Shown here: piece after piece, positions 27,165-36,126 of the stretch
Numbering within the stretch: position 1 is the first letter of the stretch
Layout of the letters: every line of letters starts with the position of its first letter
Source of the DNA: JALORV01 sp963754065
GTDB lineage: Bacteria > Pseudomonadota > Gammaproteobacteria > Burkholderiales > Burkholderiaceae_F
DNA length: 64,000 bases
NCBI GenBank assembly: GCA_963754065.1
Contig: CAVWFH010000004.1
Location: forward strand, 1 to 64,000
Direction of reading: 5' to 3'
Made by a program: the position numbers and the translations under genes
The notes under the pieces: model-generated
Told to the model about the DNA's origin: nothing
Seen by the model: the letters and a program-made list of their open reading frames with translations, nothing else
Databases searched by the model: none

Positions 27165-28028
27165 ATGAAATCGTTCCCGGTTCCGGTACACATGGTGGGT
27201 GCAGGGTCACACGTCGAGGAAGAGGAACTGCAGTACCTCGACATGCCGCGCGACATGCGTACGTTCCGCATGCCGCTTGTTCCGGAGAAGGCCGATGGCG
27301 AGGCGCTCACGGGTGCACGCGATCTCCTGGCCGACTTCCTGGCACAACTCAACCGCTGGACTCCCGGCCGAGGCACCAATCCGCGGCTCGACATGGGCGG
27401 TGTGCCGCCGGCGACGCTGGCAATCACCAATGAAATGCTGGGCGATGGCGAGGTCAGCATCCAGGTCAACGGCAATCGCCGGCTGCGCATACAGGAAAGC
27501 GTGTTCACCGGGTTGTGGCGCGTGGTCGAGCTCGACCGGGACGGTGGCTTGATTGCCGACTGGATCGAAGGCGGACCGCTGCCCGAGGTCGTGGTCGAAG
27601 CGGCACGTGCCGGCGGGCGCAACGGGGTGCCTGCCGTGGACATCCCGCCGGGCGCGATGAATTCCCCCGCGCTGCTGCACGAGCTCGGCGCCCAGATCGC
27701 AATGCGACGCCCGGGTGCACCCGCGCACGTGCTCAACCTGACGCTGTTCCCGATGTCTCCGGAAGATCACCAGGTGCTCGAGAGCGCCCTGCCCGTCGGC
27801 TCGGTGGCGATCATTTCGCGCGGCTTCGGCAACTGCCGCATCACATCGACCGGATCTCTCGACATCTGGCGGGTCCAGTACTTCAACAGCATGAACACGC
27901 TCATCCTGAACACGATCGAAGTCGTCGATGTGCCGGAAGTCGCACTTGCCGCCGACGAGGATCTCGTCGACAGCCGCGGCCGGCTCGCCGAGCTGATCGA
28001 CTGGATGAGCGAGTCCTGCCCTGACTGA
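27165..28028 (+). CDS. hoxQ: Hydrogenase assembly protein HoxQ (HupH/HyaF)
   Basis: This is a HupH/HyaF family accessory protein of 287 residues, involved with HoxO in maturing the small subunit under oxygen. MVGAGSHVEEEELQYLDMPRDMRTF and SRGFGNCRITSTGSLDIWRVQYFNSMN are characteristic conserved blocks. It starts 21 bases after hoxO. No catalytic site is known for this family. Confidence 0.9.
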   Translation: MKSFPVPVHMVGAGSHVEEEELQYLDMPRDMRTFRMPLVPEKADGEALTGARDLLADFLAQLNRWTPGRGTNPRLDMGGVPPATLAITNEMLGDGEVSIQVNGNRRLRIQESVFTGLWRVVELDRDGGLIADWIEGGPLPEVVVEAARAGGRNGVPAVDIPPGAMNSPALLHELGAQIAMRRPGAPAHVLNLTLFPMSPEDHQVLESALPVGSVAIISRGFGNCRITSTGSLDIWRVQYFNSMNTLILNTIEVVDVPEVALAADEDLVDSRGRLAELIDWMSESCPD

Positions 28029-28036
28029 TTCATTCG

Positions 28037-28234
28037 ATGGGCACGCCCCACGAGATCGGGCCGGCGAGCCGCCTTGAGTGCAAGGTGTGCTGGCATGTGT
28101 ACGACCCGGCCGTCGGTGATCCCGTCTGGCAGATTCCGCCCGGCACACCGTTTTCCGACCTTCCCGCGCATTGGGCCTGCCCGAACTGCTCGACGCCGAA
28201 GGGCGACTTTCTGCTGCTGCACGATGACGACTGA
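28037..28234 (+). CDS. hoxR: Rubredoxin-like protein HoxR (HupI)
   Basis: This is a 65-residue rubredoxin with the iron ligands in CKVCWHVYDPAVGD and CPNCS. HupI/HoxR rubredoxins help assemble or protect the unusual proximal Fe-S cluster of oxygen-tolerant hydrogenases. Its presence agrees with the six-cysteine HoxK. Its stop lies inside the start of hoxT (11-base overlap). Confidence 0.92.
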   Translation: MGTPHEIGPASRLECKVCWHVYDPAVGDPVWQIPPGTPFSDLPAHWACPNCSTPKGDFLLLHDDD

Positions 28235-28790
28235 GACCGCCCTCCTGCCCGACCCCTCGCCACGGCTCGAGGAAGCGTTTCGCGCCACGGCCATCCGCAT
28301 GAGCGGACTCGGCTTCGTGAACCCGGCGCTGCGCGTCGAGGCGGTCGAATTCGCACCCTGGGATGGCCACTGGCTCGGTGTCATGGTCACTCCCTGGTCG
28401 ATCAACCTGCTGCTGCTGCCTCGCGACCGTTCCCTGTGGCAGACGGTCCGCGCCGGCGACAAGCAGCGCTATGCGTTCCCTGCCGGGGACTACGACTTCA
28501 TTGCGGCGATGGACCCGGCCGTGGGTGAGTACCAGATGTGTTCGCTGTTCTCGCCCGCGCTGGAGTTCGAGGACCATGAAGTCGCGCGGATGGTGGCAAA
28601 GCTGGCGCGCGAAGCCCTGTTCGATGTGAACAACGCGGAGCAACCGGATACCGGCGGAGCGGCGGACGACAACACGAATCCCGGTCCGCTGGCACGGATG
28701 GAGCAGCAGGCCGATGCGCCCATGTCCAAACGCGACTTCCTGCGCGGCCGCTTCCTGCGCGCGGACGGTTCCAATGAACCCGGAAGGTGA
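28224..28790 (+). CDS. hoxT: [NiFe] hydrogenase assembly chaperone HoxT (HybE/HupJ)
   Basis: This HybE-family chaperone (188 residues) binds hydrogenase precursors before Tat export. The block NLLLLPRDRSLWQTV, GDKQRYAFPAGDYDFIAA and YQMCSLFSPALEFEDHEVARM is the family core. The C-terminus (MSKRDFLRGRFL) is a conserved short motif. The ATG lies within the end of hoxR, giving translational coupling. Confidence 0.9.
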   Translation: MTTETALLPDPSPRLEEAFRATAIRMSGLGFVNPALRVEAVEFAPWDGHWLGVMVTPWSINLLLLPRDRSLWQTVRAGDKQRYAFPAGDYDFIAAMDPAVGEYQMCSLFSPALEFEDHEVARMVAKLAREALFDVNNAEQPDTGGAADDNTNPGPLARMEQQADAPMSKRDFLRGRFLRADGSNEPGR

Positions 28791-29860
28791 ACTGATCGTG
28801 CGGCTGGGCCTGAAGGCGAATCGCGTGCACTCCGTGAACCTCGCGTCGGGCCGGGAACCCCTGCCCGATCGCATGACGCGTGGACGACCTGCGGACGAAG
28901 TCGCACGTACGCTGCCTTTGCTCTTTTCGATCTGCGCCAGGGCGCAGGCGGCGGCAGCTTGCGGTGCGCTCGACGCGGCGCGCGGACGTACGCCGGACGC
29001 CGCCACCCAGCAACAGCGCGTCGCCGACGTAAGGGGCGAGGCCATCGTCGAGTTGTTGTCCCGACTGCTGATCGACTGGCCGCGCGTCATGGGCGTCGCC
29101 CCGGACGTGGCGAGCGTCGCACGCGCGCGCCAGGCATTGCCGGCGCAGGCGCTTGCGACGTGGCACGAGATCGCACGCGAGCGCATCTACGGAGTTGCGC
29201 CCGCAGACTGGATGGCCGACGCCTCGCTGGACGCGCTCGATCGCTGGACAGCGGCGGCGGAGACCCTGTCGGCGCGCCTCTTCGGCCGACTGCAGCGAGA
29301 GGCAGCGGACCTTGGCCGCAGCGATATCCGCACGATGCCTCCCGCAACGCTGGAAGCCCTCCTGCCGCTGCTGGCGCGGCTCGCCGACGATCCGACTTTC
29401 AGCAAGTCACCCGACTGGCTCGGAAGCCCCGTCGAGACAGGCGCCCTGGCACGGCACGCGGAGCACCCTCTCGTCGCCTCCTACGTGGAACGCCACGGCA
29501 ACACGGTGGCGGCGCGGACGCTTGCGCGGCTCGTCGAACTGGCCGCGCTGCTGTCGGTCGACGATGACGCGTCGCTGCCGACCGCTGCGCCAGCACGCGG
29601 TCGCGCCGGGAGCGGGCATCGGCCTGGCCGAAACGGCGCGCGGACTGCTGCTGCACCATGCCGAAGTCAGTAACGGACGCGTTGAGCGTTACCGCATCGT
29701 CGCACCCACCGAGTGGAATTTTCACCCGGATGGCGCACTGGCGCGCGGCCTGCTGCAGCGGCCGGTTGACGGACCCGAGACAGCGCGTCGCGAAGCGCAC
29801 CTACTGGTGCAGGCCCTCGACCCCTGTGTGGCCTGTCGAGTCGAGGTTGCCAATGCATGA
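28774..29860 (+). pseudogene. hoxV: Hydrogenase assembly scaffold HoxV (HupK), frame broken by one extra base
   Basis: HupK/HoxV proteins look like degenerate hydrogenase large subunits and act as a scaffold for the Fe(CN)2CO unit. The N-terminal part (MNPEGELIVRLGLKANRVHS...LPLLFSICARAQAAAACGAL) is typical. The frame shifts near 29578-29600. One base fewer joins it to LRQHAVAPGAGIGLAETARGLLLHHAEV...RIVAPTEWNFHPDG...LDPCVACRVEVANA, a normal HoxV C-terminus retaining DPCxxC. The restored length is about 361 residues, as usual for the family. The surrounding genes are intact, so a sequence error is likely. Confidence 0.87.
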
Positions 29861-30272
29861 AATGTCGCTCGCCGAAGGCATCCTGCAGATCGTCGAGGAC
29901 ACCGCCCGTGCCAATGCGGCGACGCAGGTACGGTCGGTGCTGCTGGAGATCGGCGCGCTGTCGCACGTGGAAGAGCAGGCCCTGCGCTTCTGCTTCGATG
30001 CGGTGACGCGAGGGACGGTTGCGGACGGCGCGCGCCTCGATGTGCACGCGACCGCCGGCCGCGCGTGGTGCATGCCCTGCGGGGAGAGCGTTGCACTGGA
30101 TCGCCTGGGCGAAGCCTGTCCGCTGTGCGGCGGCTATCAGCTGCAAGTGACCCATGGCGACGAGATGAAAGTGAAGGAAATCGAAGTCGACGCTAAGGCC
30201 CCCACGCTTACCGAGTCCGCTGCCCGCCAAGGGGGCAGCCGGTCGGCTTGGGAGCGGCCCAGCGCCGACTGA
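29853..30272 (+). CDS. hypA: Hydrogenase nickel-insertion protein HypA
   Basis: This Zn- and Ni-binding protein delivers nickel to the large subunit with HypB. It begins MHEMSLAEGILQIVED, with His2 as a nickel ligand, and has the zinc site CMPC...CPLCGG. At 139 residues it is about 25 longer than usual HypA (about 113). The extra C-terminal tail (APTLTESAARQGGSRSAWERPSAD) is polar and not conserved. The start overlaps the hoxV stop. Confidence 0.93.
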   Translation: MHEMSLAEGILQIVEDTARANAATQVRSVLLEIGALSHVEEQALRFCFDAVTRGTVADGARLDVHATAGRAWCMPCGESVALDRLGEACPLCGGYQLQVTHGDEMKVKEIEVDAKAPTLTESAARQGGSRSAWERPSAD

Positions 30273-30294
30273 GGCGGTATCGAGGAGAGACATC

Positions 30295-31287
30295 ATGTGC
30301 ACGACTTGTGGATGCGGCAGCGGCGAAACCCGGATCGAAGGCGCAGAGCACGACCCGGCGCATGAGCATGAACACGTGCATCCGGATGGAACGGTTCATC
30401 GTCACGTTCATGGACATGATGACGAACACGCGCACGAGCACGTGCACGTGATGCCCGACGGCAGCGTCGTGCGGCACGTCCATGCCCACGAGGGCGCGAC
30501 CGATCTGCATTACGGGCATGGACCGGCTCACACACACGCGCCCGGCATGAGCCAGGCGAAAATGGTGCAGATCGAACAGGACATCCTGTCAAAGAACGAT
30601 CGCCATGCACGCTTCAACCGGGAATTCCTGGCGGAGCGCGGCATCTTCGCGGTCAACCTGGTCTCGAGTCCCGGCTCCGGCAAGACGACGCTGCTGACCG
30701 AGTCGATCCAGCGCCTGCAGCCTGCCACCGCAGTGACCGTGATCGAGGGTGACCAGCAGACCACGCACGATGCCGATCGCATCCGCGCCACGGGCGCGAG
30801 GGCCCTGCAGATCAACACGGGCAAGGGCTGCCACCTGGACGCCAGCATGGTCGAGCGCGCACTCGAACGGCTGCAACCCGATGAGGGCTCGGTGCTGTTC
30901 ATCGAGAACGTCGGCAATCTCGTGTGCCCGGCCGCTTTCGATCTCGGCGAAGCGCACAAGGTCGTGGTGCTGTCGGTCACCGAAGGCGAGGACAAGCCGC
31001 TGAAGTACCCGGACATGTTCCGCGCCGCCTCGTTGATGCTGCTGAACAAGGTCGACCTCCTCCCCTACGTCGCCTTCGACGTCGCGCGCTGCATCGAGTA
31101 CGCGCGCCGCGTCAATCCGACGATCGAAGTAATGCAGGTCTCGGCCACCCGCGGCGAGGGCATGGACCTGTGGATCAACTGGGTCAAACTGCATGCAGTT
31201 ACCTCGCGGCATGCACGCGAGCAGCATGTGGGTGCACTGAAGCGACGTGTGGCGGATCTTGAAGCGAAGCTCGCCGAGCGCGGCTGA
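30295..31287 (+). CDS. hypB: Hydrogenase nickel-incorporation GTPase HypB
   Basis: This is a GTPase of 330 residues that powers nickel delivery. It opens with the metal site MCTTCGCG. A histidine-rich stretch follows (residues about 22-82, with repeats such as EHEHVH and HRHVHGH), suited to nickel storage. The SIMIBI GTPase domain comes next (SSPGSGKTTLL P-loop near 121, NKVDLLP for guanine). The long His-rich insert indicates both nickel storage and insertion, as in rhizobial and Ralstonia HypB. Confidence 0.95.
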   Translation: MCTTCGCGSGETRIEGAEHDPAHEHEHVHPDGTVHRHVHGHDDEHAHEHVHVMPDGSVVRHVHAHEGATDLHYGHGPAHTHAPGMSQAKMVQIEQDILSKNDRHARFNREFLAERGIFAVNLVSSPGSGKTTLLTESIQRLQPATAVTVIEGDQQTTHDADRIRATGARALQINTGKGCHLDASMVERALERLQPDEGSVLFIENVGNLVCPAAFDLGEAHKVVVLSVTEGEDKPLKYPDMFRAASLMLLNKVDLLPYVAFDVARCIEYARRVNPTIEVMQVSATRGEGMDLWINWVKLHAVTSRHAREQHVGALKRRVADLEAKLAERG

Positions 31288-31313
31288 ACGCCGCCAAACA
31301 CGATTCCTGACCC

Positions 31314-33677
31314 ATGGACGCGACGGTCACCTCCCTCAGCCCCCTCAGCCGACGCGCCGTGCGCGTACGCGGCCAGGTGCAGGGCGTCGGGTTCCGTCCG
31401 TTTGTCTATCGCCTCGCGCAGGACCTCGCGCTGTCGGGCCGCGTCCTGAACGATGGCGCCGGAGTGCAGATCGAGGTGCAGGGCTCGACAGCGCGGCTGG
31501 ACGAATTCGTCGATCGCCTCGAACGCGAAGCGCCGCGGCTTGCGCGAATCGATGCAGTCGAGTTCCGCGCGGCCGAATTGAGGAACGACGAGCAGCAGTT
31601 CGTGATCGACGCAAGCGGCGCAGGACCGGTCCTGACTGGCGTGACGCCCGACTCGGCACCCTGCCCGGATTGCATCGCCGACATGCTGGACCCGGCCAAT
31701 CGCCGCTGGCACTACGCCTTTACCAATTGCACGAACTGCGGTCCGCGCTACACGATCACGGGCGCCCTTCCCTACGACCGGCCGAACACCAGCATGGCGC
31801 ACTTCGCGCAGTGCCCGGCGTGCCAGCTGGAATACGACACACCGCTGGACCGTCGCTTCCATGCACAGCCCAATGCCTGCCCGGTGTGCGGCCCGCAGGT
31901 GTCCTTGCTGACGTCCGACGGGGCCCCATGGCAGACGGTCGATCCCATCGCTGCGGTGTTGCAACGGCTGCTCGCCGGTGAGATTGTCGCCATCAAGGGG
32001 CTAGGCGGTTTCCAGCTTGCGTGCGATGCGCGCAACGCCGCGGCGGTGTCGCGGCTGCGCTCGCGCAAGGCGCGGGAAGAGAAGCCCTTCGCGGTCATGG
32101 TCGCCAGCGCGGCCTCGTGCCTTGCGCTCGCGGAGGTGGACGCCGCCGAGCGCTCGCTGCTCGAGTCACCCGAGCGGCCGATCGTGCTGTTGCGGCAGAA
32201 GGCCGGGTGCGAAGCAACGCTGCCTGGCGTCGCGCCCGGCATGACCACCCTCGGCGTCATGCTGCCATCATCGCCGCTGCACCTGCTTCTGTTCCACGAG
32301 GCGGCCGGTCGCCCGAGCGGAACCGCATGGCTCGACTTTCCTCAGCCACTGGTGCTGGTGATGACCAGTGCGAACCCGGGCGGAGAACCGCTGGTGATCG
32401 CAAACGACGAAGCCGTCGGTCGACTCGGCACGATCTGCGACTGCCTGCTGGTCCACGACCGCGATGTGCTGATCCGCTGCGACGACAGCGTGGTGCGCAG
32501 TGGCTTCGCCGATTCAAGCGCAACGACGACGCCCATCGACGCTCCGACTTTCATACGCCGCGCGCGCGGCTACACGCCGGTGCCGATCCGGCTCGCCACG
32601 ACCGGCCCGTCTGTGCTGGCCGTTGGCGCCTTCCTGAAGAACACCGTCTGTGTCACGCGCGACGACGAGGCCTTCCTGTCCCAGCACATCGGGTCGCTGG
32701 ACAACGCGCCCACGTGCCGGGCGCTGGACGAGGCGATCGATCACCTGTGCGATGTCCTGGCGATCACGCCACAGGCGATCGCGCATGACCTGCATCCGGA
32801 TTTCTACAGTACGCGCCATGCCGCCCGCCTCGCGCAGGACCTGGCGGTGCCACTCGTGGCCGTGCAGCATCATCATGCGCACATCGCGGCGGTCCTGGCC
32901 GAACACCGCATCGATGCTCCGGTACTCGGACTGGCGCTGGACGGCGTCGGACTCGGTACGGATGGCGGCGCGTGGGGCGGGGAACTGCTGCGCGTCGAGG
33001 GCGCCAGCTGCGAGCGCGTCAGCCACCTGCGCGAGATCGCGCTGCCCGGTGGAGACCGTGCCGCGCGCGAACCCTGGCGCATGGCCGCGGCCGTCCTGCA
33101 CGCACTCGACCGCACCGACGAGATCGCCGGTCGATTTCACCAGCCCGCGGCCCGGACGGTGCAGCAGATGCTGGCTCAGGGCGTGAACTGTCCGCCCACG
33201 AGCAGCATGGGTCGCTGGTTCGATGCGGCGGCGGGACTGCTGCGCGTGCGCGACCGGCAAGGCTTTGAAGGGCAGGCGCCGATGCTGCTCGAAGGCCTGG
33301 CGGCTCGACACGGGCCGATCGCGGCGCTGCCAGGTGCCTACCGGTTCCACGACGGCGAGCTCGATCTGCTGCCGCTTGTCGCGATCCTCGCCGACGAAAC
33401 GGATGCCGCGCGCGGCGCAGCCCTGTTCCATGCAACGCTCGTCGAGGCACTCGCACAGTGGTGTGTGAACCAGGCGCGCAGCCAGGAACTGACCACGATC
33501 GTGCTGGGCGGCGGCTGCTTCAACAATGCCATCCTGACCCAAGGCCTGCGGCAGCGATTGATGGCCGAGCGACTGAATGTCCTCGAAGCGCGTCAGGCGC
33601 CGCCCAACGACGGCGGACTGAGCCTTGGACAAGCCTGGGTTGCCCGCGCCACCGTCGTTGCTGTAACTACGCACTGA
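31314..33677 (+). CDS. hypF: Carbamoyltransferase HypF
   Basis: This protein (787 residues) turns carbamoyl phosphate into the cyanide ligands of the Fe site by loading a carbamoyl group on HypE. Domains in order: acylphosphatase (VRGQVQGVGFRPFVYRLA, residues about 12-100), two zinc fingers (CPDCIAD, CTNCGPRYT, CPACQLEYD, CPVCGP), a YrdC/Sua5 domain (IKGLGGFQLACDARN, KPFAVMV; about 210-400) and a Kae1-like domain (HHHAHIAAVLAEH, GLALDGVGLGTDGGAWGGELL). Its length is normal for HypF. Confidence 0.95.
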   Translation: MDATVTSLSPLSRRAVRVRGQVQGVGFRPFVYRLAQDLALSGRVLNDGAGVQIEVQGSTARLDEFVDRLEREAPRLARIDAVEFRAAELRNDEQQFVIDASGAGPVLTGVTPDSAPCPDCIADMLDPANRRWHYAFTNCTNCGPRYTITGALPYDRPNTSMAHFAQCPACQLEYDTPLDRRFHAQPNACPVCGPQVSLLTSDGAPWQTVDPIAAVLQRLLAGEIVAIKGLGGFQLACDARNAAAVSRLRSRKAREEKPFAVMVASAASCLALAEVDAAERSLLESPERPIVLLRQKAGCEATLPGVAPGMTTLGVMLPSSPLHLLLFHEAAGRPSGTAWLDFPQPLVLVMTSANPGGEPLVIANDEAVGRLGTICDCLLVHDRDVLIRCDDSVVRSGFADSSATTTPIDAPTFIRRARGYTPVPIRLATTGPSVLAVGAFLKNTVCVTRDDEAFLSQHIGSLDNAPTCRALDEAIDHLCDVLAITPQAIAHDLHPDFYSTRHAARLAQDLAVPLVAVQHHHAHIAAVLAEHRIDAPVLGLALDGVGLGTDGGAWGGELLRVEGASCERVSHLREIALPGGDRAAREPWRMAAAVLHALDRTDEIAGRFHQPAARTVQQMLAQGVNCPPTSSMGRWFDAAAGLLRVRDRQGFEGQAPMLLEGLAARHGPIAALPGAYRFHDGELDLLPLVAILADETDAARGAALFHATLVEALAQWCVNQARSQELTTIVLGGGCFNNAILTQGLRQRLMAERLNVLEARQAPPNDGGLSLGQAWVARATVVAVTTH

Positions 33678-33686
33678 AGGACCCCC

Positions 33687-33917
33687 ATGTGCCTCGCCCT
33701 CCCCGCCCGCGTCCTCGAACTGCTTCCGGCATCCGAAGGCCTGATCGACATCGGCGGAGTGCGCAAACGCATCTCGCTCGAACTCGTGACCGACGTGCAG
33801 CCCGGAGACTATGTGATCGTGCATGTCGGCTACGCGCTGCAGAAGCTGGACCCGGACGAGGCCGCGCGAACGCTGGCGCTGTTCGCCGAGGCGGGACTGT
33901 CGGGATCGGCCGCATGA
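33687..33917 (+). CDS. hypC: Hydrogenase maturation chaperone HypC
   Basis: This small chaperone (76 residues) carries the Fe(CN)2CO group between HypD and the large subunit. MCLALPARVLEL contains the essential N-terminal cysteine, and DYVIVHVGYALQKLDPDEA is the conserved C-terminal half. It overlaps hypD by 4 bases. It is distinct from the longer paralogue hoxL. Confidence 0.94.
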   Translation: MCLALPARVLELLPASEGLIDIGGVRKRISLELVTDVQPGDYVIVHVGYALQKLDPDEAARTLALFAEAGLSGSAA

Positions 33918-35053
33918 AGTACATCGACGAATTCCGCGACGGCGATCTGGCGCGCGGCATCGCGGCCCGCATCGGCACCGAGGCGACATCCGATCGCAGC
34001 TACAACCTGATGGAGTTCTGCGGCGGCCACACACACGCGATCTCGCGCTACGGCATCAAGGACCTGCTGCCGCCCAACGTCAACATGATCCACGGGCCGG
34101 GCTGCCCGGTGTGCGTGCTGCCGATCGGGCGCATCGACAATGCGATCGAACTGGCCACCACGCACGGCGCGATCGTCTGCACCTACGCCGACACGATGCG
34201 CGTGCCCGCATCGAACGGGCTGTCGCTGATGAAGGCGAAGGCGCGCGGCGCAGACATCCGCATGATCTACTCAGCCGCCGACGCACTCAGGATCGCGCAG
34301 GACAACCCCCAGCGCGAGGTCGTGTTCTTCGCGATCGGCTTCGAAACCACGACGCCGCCGACCGCGATCGTCATCCGCCAGGCCAAGGCGCTCGGGCTCG
34401 CGAACTTCACCGTGTTCTGCAACCATGTGCTGACGCCGGCGGCGATCACGCACATTCTCGAGTCGCCCGAAGTACGCGACCTGGGCATCGTGCCGCTGGA
34501 CGGCTTCATCGGCCCCGCGCATGTCAGCACCGTGATCGGCAGCCAGCCCTACGAGTACTTCGCGGAGGAATACCAACGCCCGGTCGTGATCGCCGGGTTC
34601 GAGCCACTCGACGTGATGCAGGCGATCCTGATGCTGGTGCGCCAGCTGAACGACGGACGCGCCGAAGTGGAAAACGAATTCACCCGAGCGGTCACGCGCA
34701 ACGGCAACGAAAAGGCCAAGTCGCTGGTGGCCGACGTGTTCGAACTGCGCCGCTCGTTCGAGTGGCGCGGGCTGGGCGAAGTGCCCTACTCGGCCCTGCG
34801 CATCAAGGAGTCCTACGCCGCTTTCGATGCCGAACGGCGCTTTGCGATCACCACCCGCTCGGTCGCGGACAACAAGGCCTGCGAGTGCGGCGCCATCCTC
34901 CGAGGCGTGAAGAAGCCCACGGATTGCAAGGTCTTCGGGACGGTCTGCACGCCCGAGAACCCGATCGGCTCGTGCATGGTCAGTTCGGAAGGCGCCTGCG
35001 CCGCGCACTACACCTACGGCCGCTTCAAGGACATCGAGGTTCGGGCCGCATGA
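33914..35053 (+). CDS. hypD: Hydrogenase maturation scaffold HypD
   Basis: This iron-sulfur protein (379 residues) is where the Fe(CN)2CO unit is built with HypC. Conserved sites: CGGHTHAISRYG, GPGCPVCVLP and the [4Fe-4S] ligands in the C-terminal ACECGAILRG...CKVFGTVCTPENPIGSCMVSSEGACAAHY. The ATG overlaps the hypC stop. Confidence 0.95.
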   Translation: MKYIDEFRDGDLARGIAARIGTEATSDRSYNLMEFCGGHTHAISRYGIKDLLPPNVNMIHGPGCPVCVLPIGRIDNAIELATTHGAIVCTYADTMRVPASNGLSLMKAKARGADIRMIYSAADALRIAQDNPQREVVFFAIGFETTTPPTAIVIRQAKALGLANFTVFCNHVLTPAAITHILESPEVRDLGIVPLDGFIGPAHVSTVIGSQPYEYFAEEYQRPVVIAGFEPLDVMQAILMLVRQLNDGRAEVENEFTRAVTRNGNEKAKSLVADVFELRRSFEWRGLGEVPYSALRIKESYAAFDAERRFAITTRSVADNKACECGAILRGVKKPTDCKVFGTVCTPENPIGSCMVSSEGACAAHYTYGRFKDIEVRAA

Positions 35054-35069
35054 CCGCAGCAGGCAACCG

Positions 35070-36119
35070 ATGACGAAGATGCGCAGCGACTACGTCCGGC
35101 CAGTCGACTTCAAGCACGGCCGCATCGACATGACGCATGGCGGCGGCGGCCGCGCGATGGCGCAGCTGATCGAGGAACTGTTTGCACGCGCCTTTGCCAA
35201 CGAATGGCTGGCCCAGGGCAACGACAACGCGCTTTTTACCGTGCCGGCCGGCCGCATGGTGATGGCCACCGACAGCCATGTCGTGTCCCCGCTGGAGTTT
35301 CCGGGCGGTGACATCGGCCGCCTCGCCGTGCACGGCACGATCAACGACGTTGCCATGGCGGGAGCCCGGCCGCTCTATCTCGCCGCCGGCTTCATCCTCG
35401 AGGAAGGATTCCCGCTGGCCACGCTGAAGCGCATCGTCGACTCGATGGCCGCCGCCTCGCGCGAGGCCGGCGTACCTGTAGTCACTGGCGACACCAAGGT
35501 CGTCGAGCAGGGCAAGGGCGATGGCGTTTTCATCACCACCACCGGGATCGGTGTCGTGCCGGAGGGCGTGCACATTTCCGGCGACCGTGCCCGCCCCGGC
35601 GATGCGATCCTGCTGTCCGGCACCATCGGCGATCACGGCGTGGCGATCATGTCGCTGCGCGAGAACCTGACCTTCGAGACGACGATTCAGTCCGACTCGG
35701 CTGCACTGCACGGCCTGGTCGCGGCGATGGTCAATGCGGTACCGACCATCCGCTGCCTGCGCGACCCCACGCGCGGCGGACTCGGAACCACATTGAACGA
35801 GTTCGCACGCCAGTCCGGGGCCGGCATGCTGATCCACGAATCGAAGATTCCTGTGCGCGCAGAGGTCAACGCGGCCTGCGAATTCCTCGGGCTCGACCCG
35901 CTGTATGTCGCCAACGAAGGCAAGCTGATCGCGATCTGCCCGCCGGAGGATGCCGCGCGCCTGCTCGCGGCGATGCGCGCCCATCCGCAGGGCGCGGAGG
36001 CCGCGCTCATCGGCGAGGTCATCGCCGACCCGCATGCCTTTGTGCAGATGGAAACCAGCTTCGGCGGCCGCCGCGTCGTGGACTGGCTCACCGGCGAGCA
36101 GTTGCCGCGCATCTGCTGA
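35070..36119 (+). CDS. hypE: Hydrogenase maturation carbamoyl dehydratase HypE
   Basis: This protein (349 residues) of the PurM/SelD-like fold dehydrates a thiocarbamate on its C-terminal cysteine to a thiocyanate, donating CN. HGGGGRAMAQLIEELF, TINDVAMAGARPLYL and RDPTRGGLGTTLNEFA are the ATP-binding core. It ends in PRIC with the acceptor Cys349. hypX follows after seven bases. Confidence 0.95.
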   Translation: MTKMRSDYVRPVDFKHGRIDMTHGGGGRAMAQLIEELFARAFANEWLAQGNDNALFTVPAGRMVMATDSHVVSPLEFPGGDIGRLAVHGTINDVAMAGARPLYLAAGFILEEGFPLATLKRIVDSMAAASREAGVPVVTGDTKVVEQGKGDGVFITTTGIGVVPEGVHISGDRARPGDAILLSGTIGDHGVAIMSLRENLTFETTIQSDSAALHGLVAAMVNAVPTIRCLRDPTRGGLGTTLNEFARQSGAGMLIHESKIPVRAEVNAACEFLGLDPLYVANEGKLIAICPPEDAARLLAAMRAHPQGAEAALIGEVIADPHAFVQMETSFGGRRVVDWLTGEQLPRIC

Positions 36120-36126
36120 GGGACTC

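Noticed and set aside
26362..33917. hoxL as an erroneous second copy of hypC
   Set aside because: The two share only the N-terminal cysteine motif and fold. hoxL is 30 residues longer and sits in the usual hoxMLO order.
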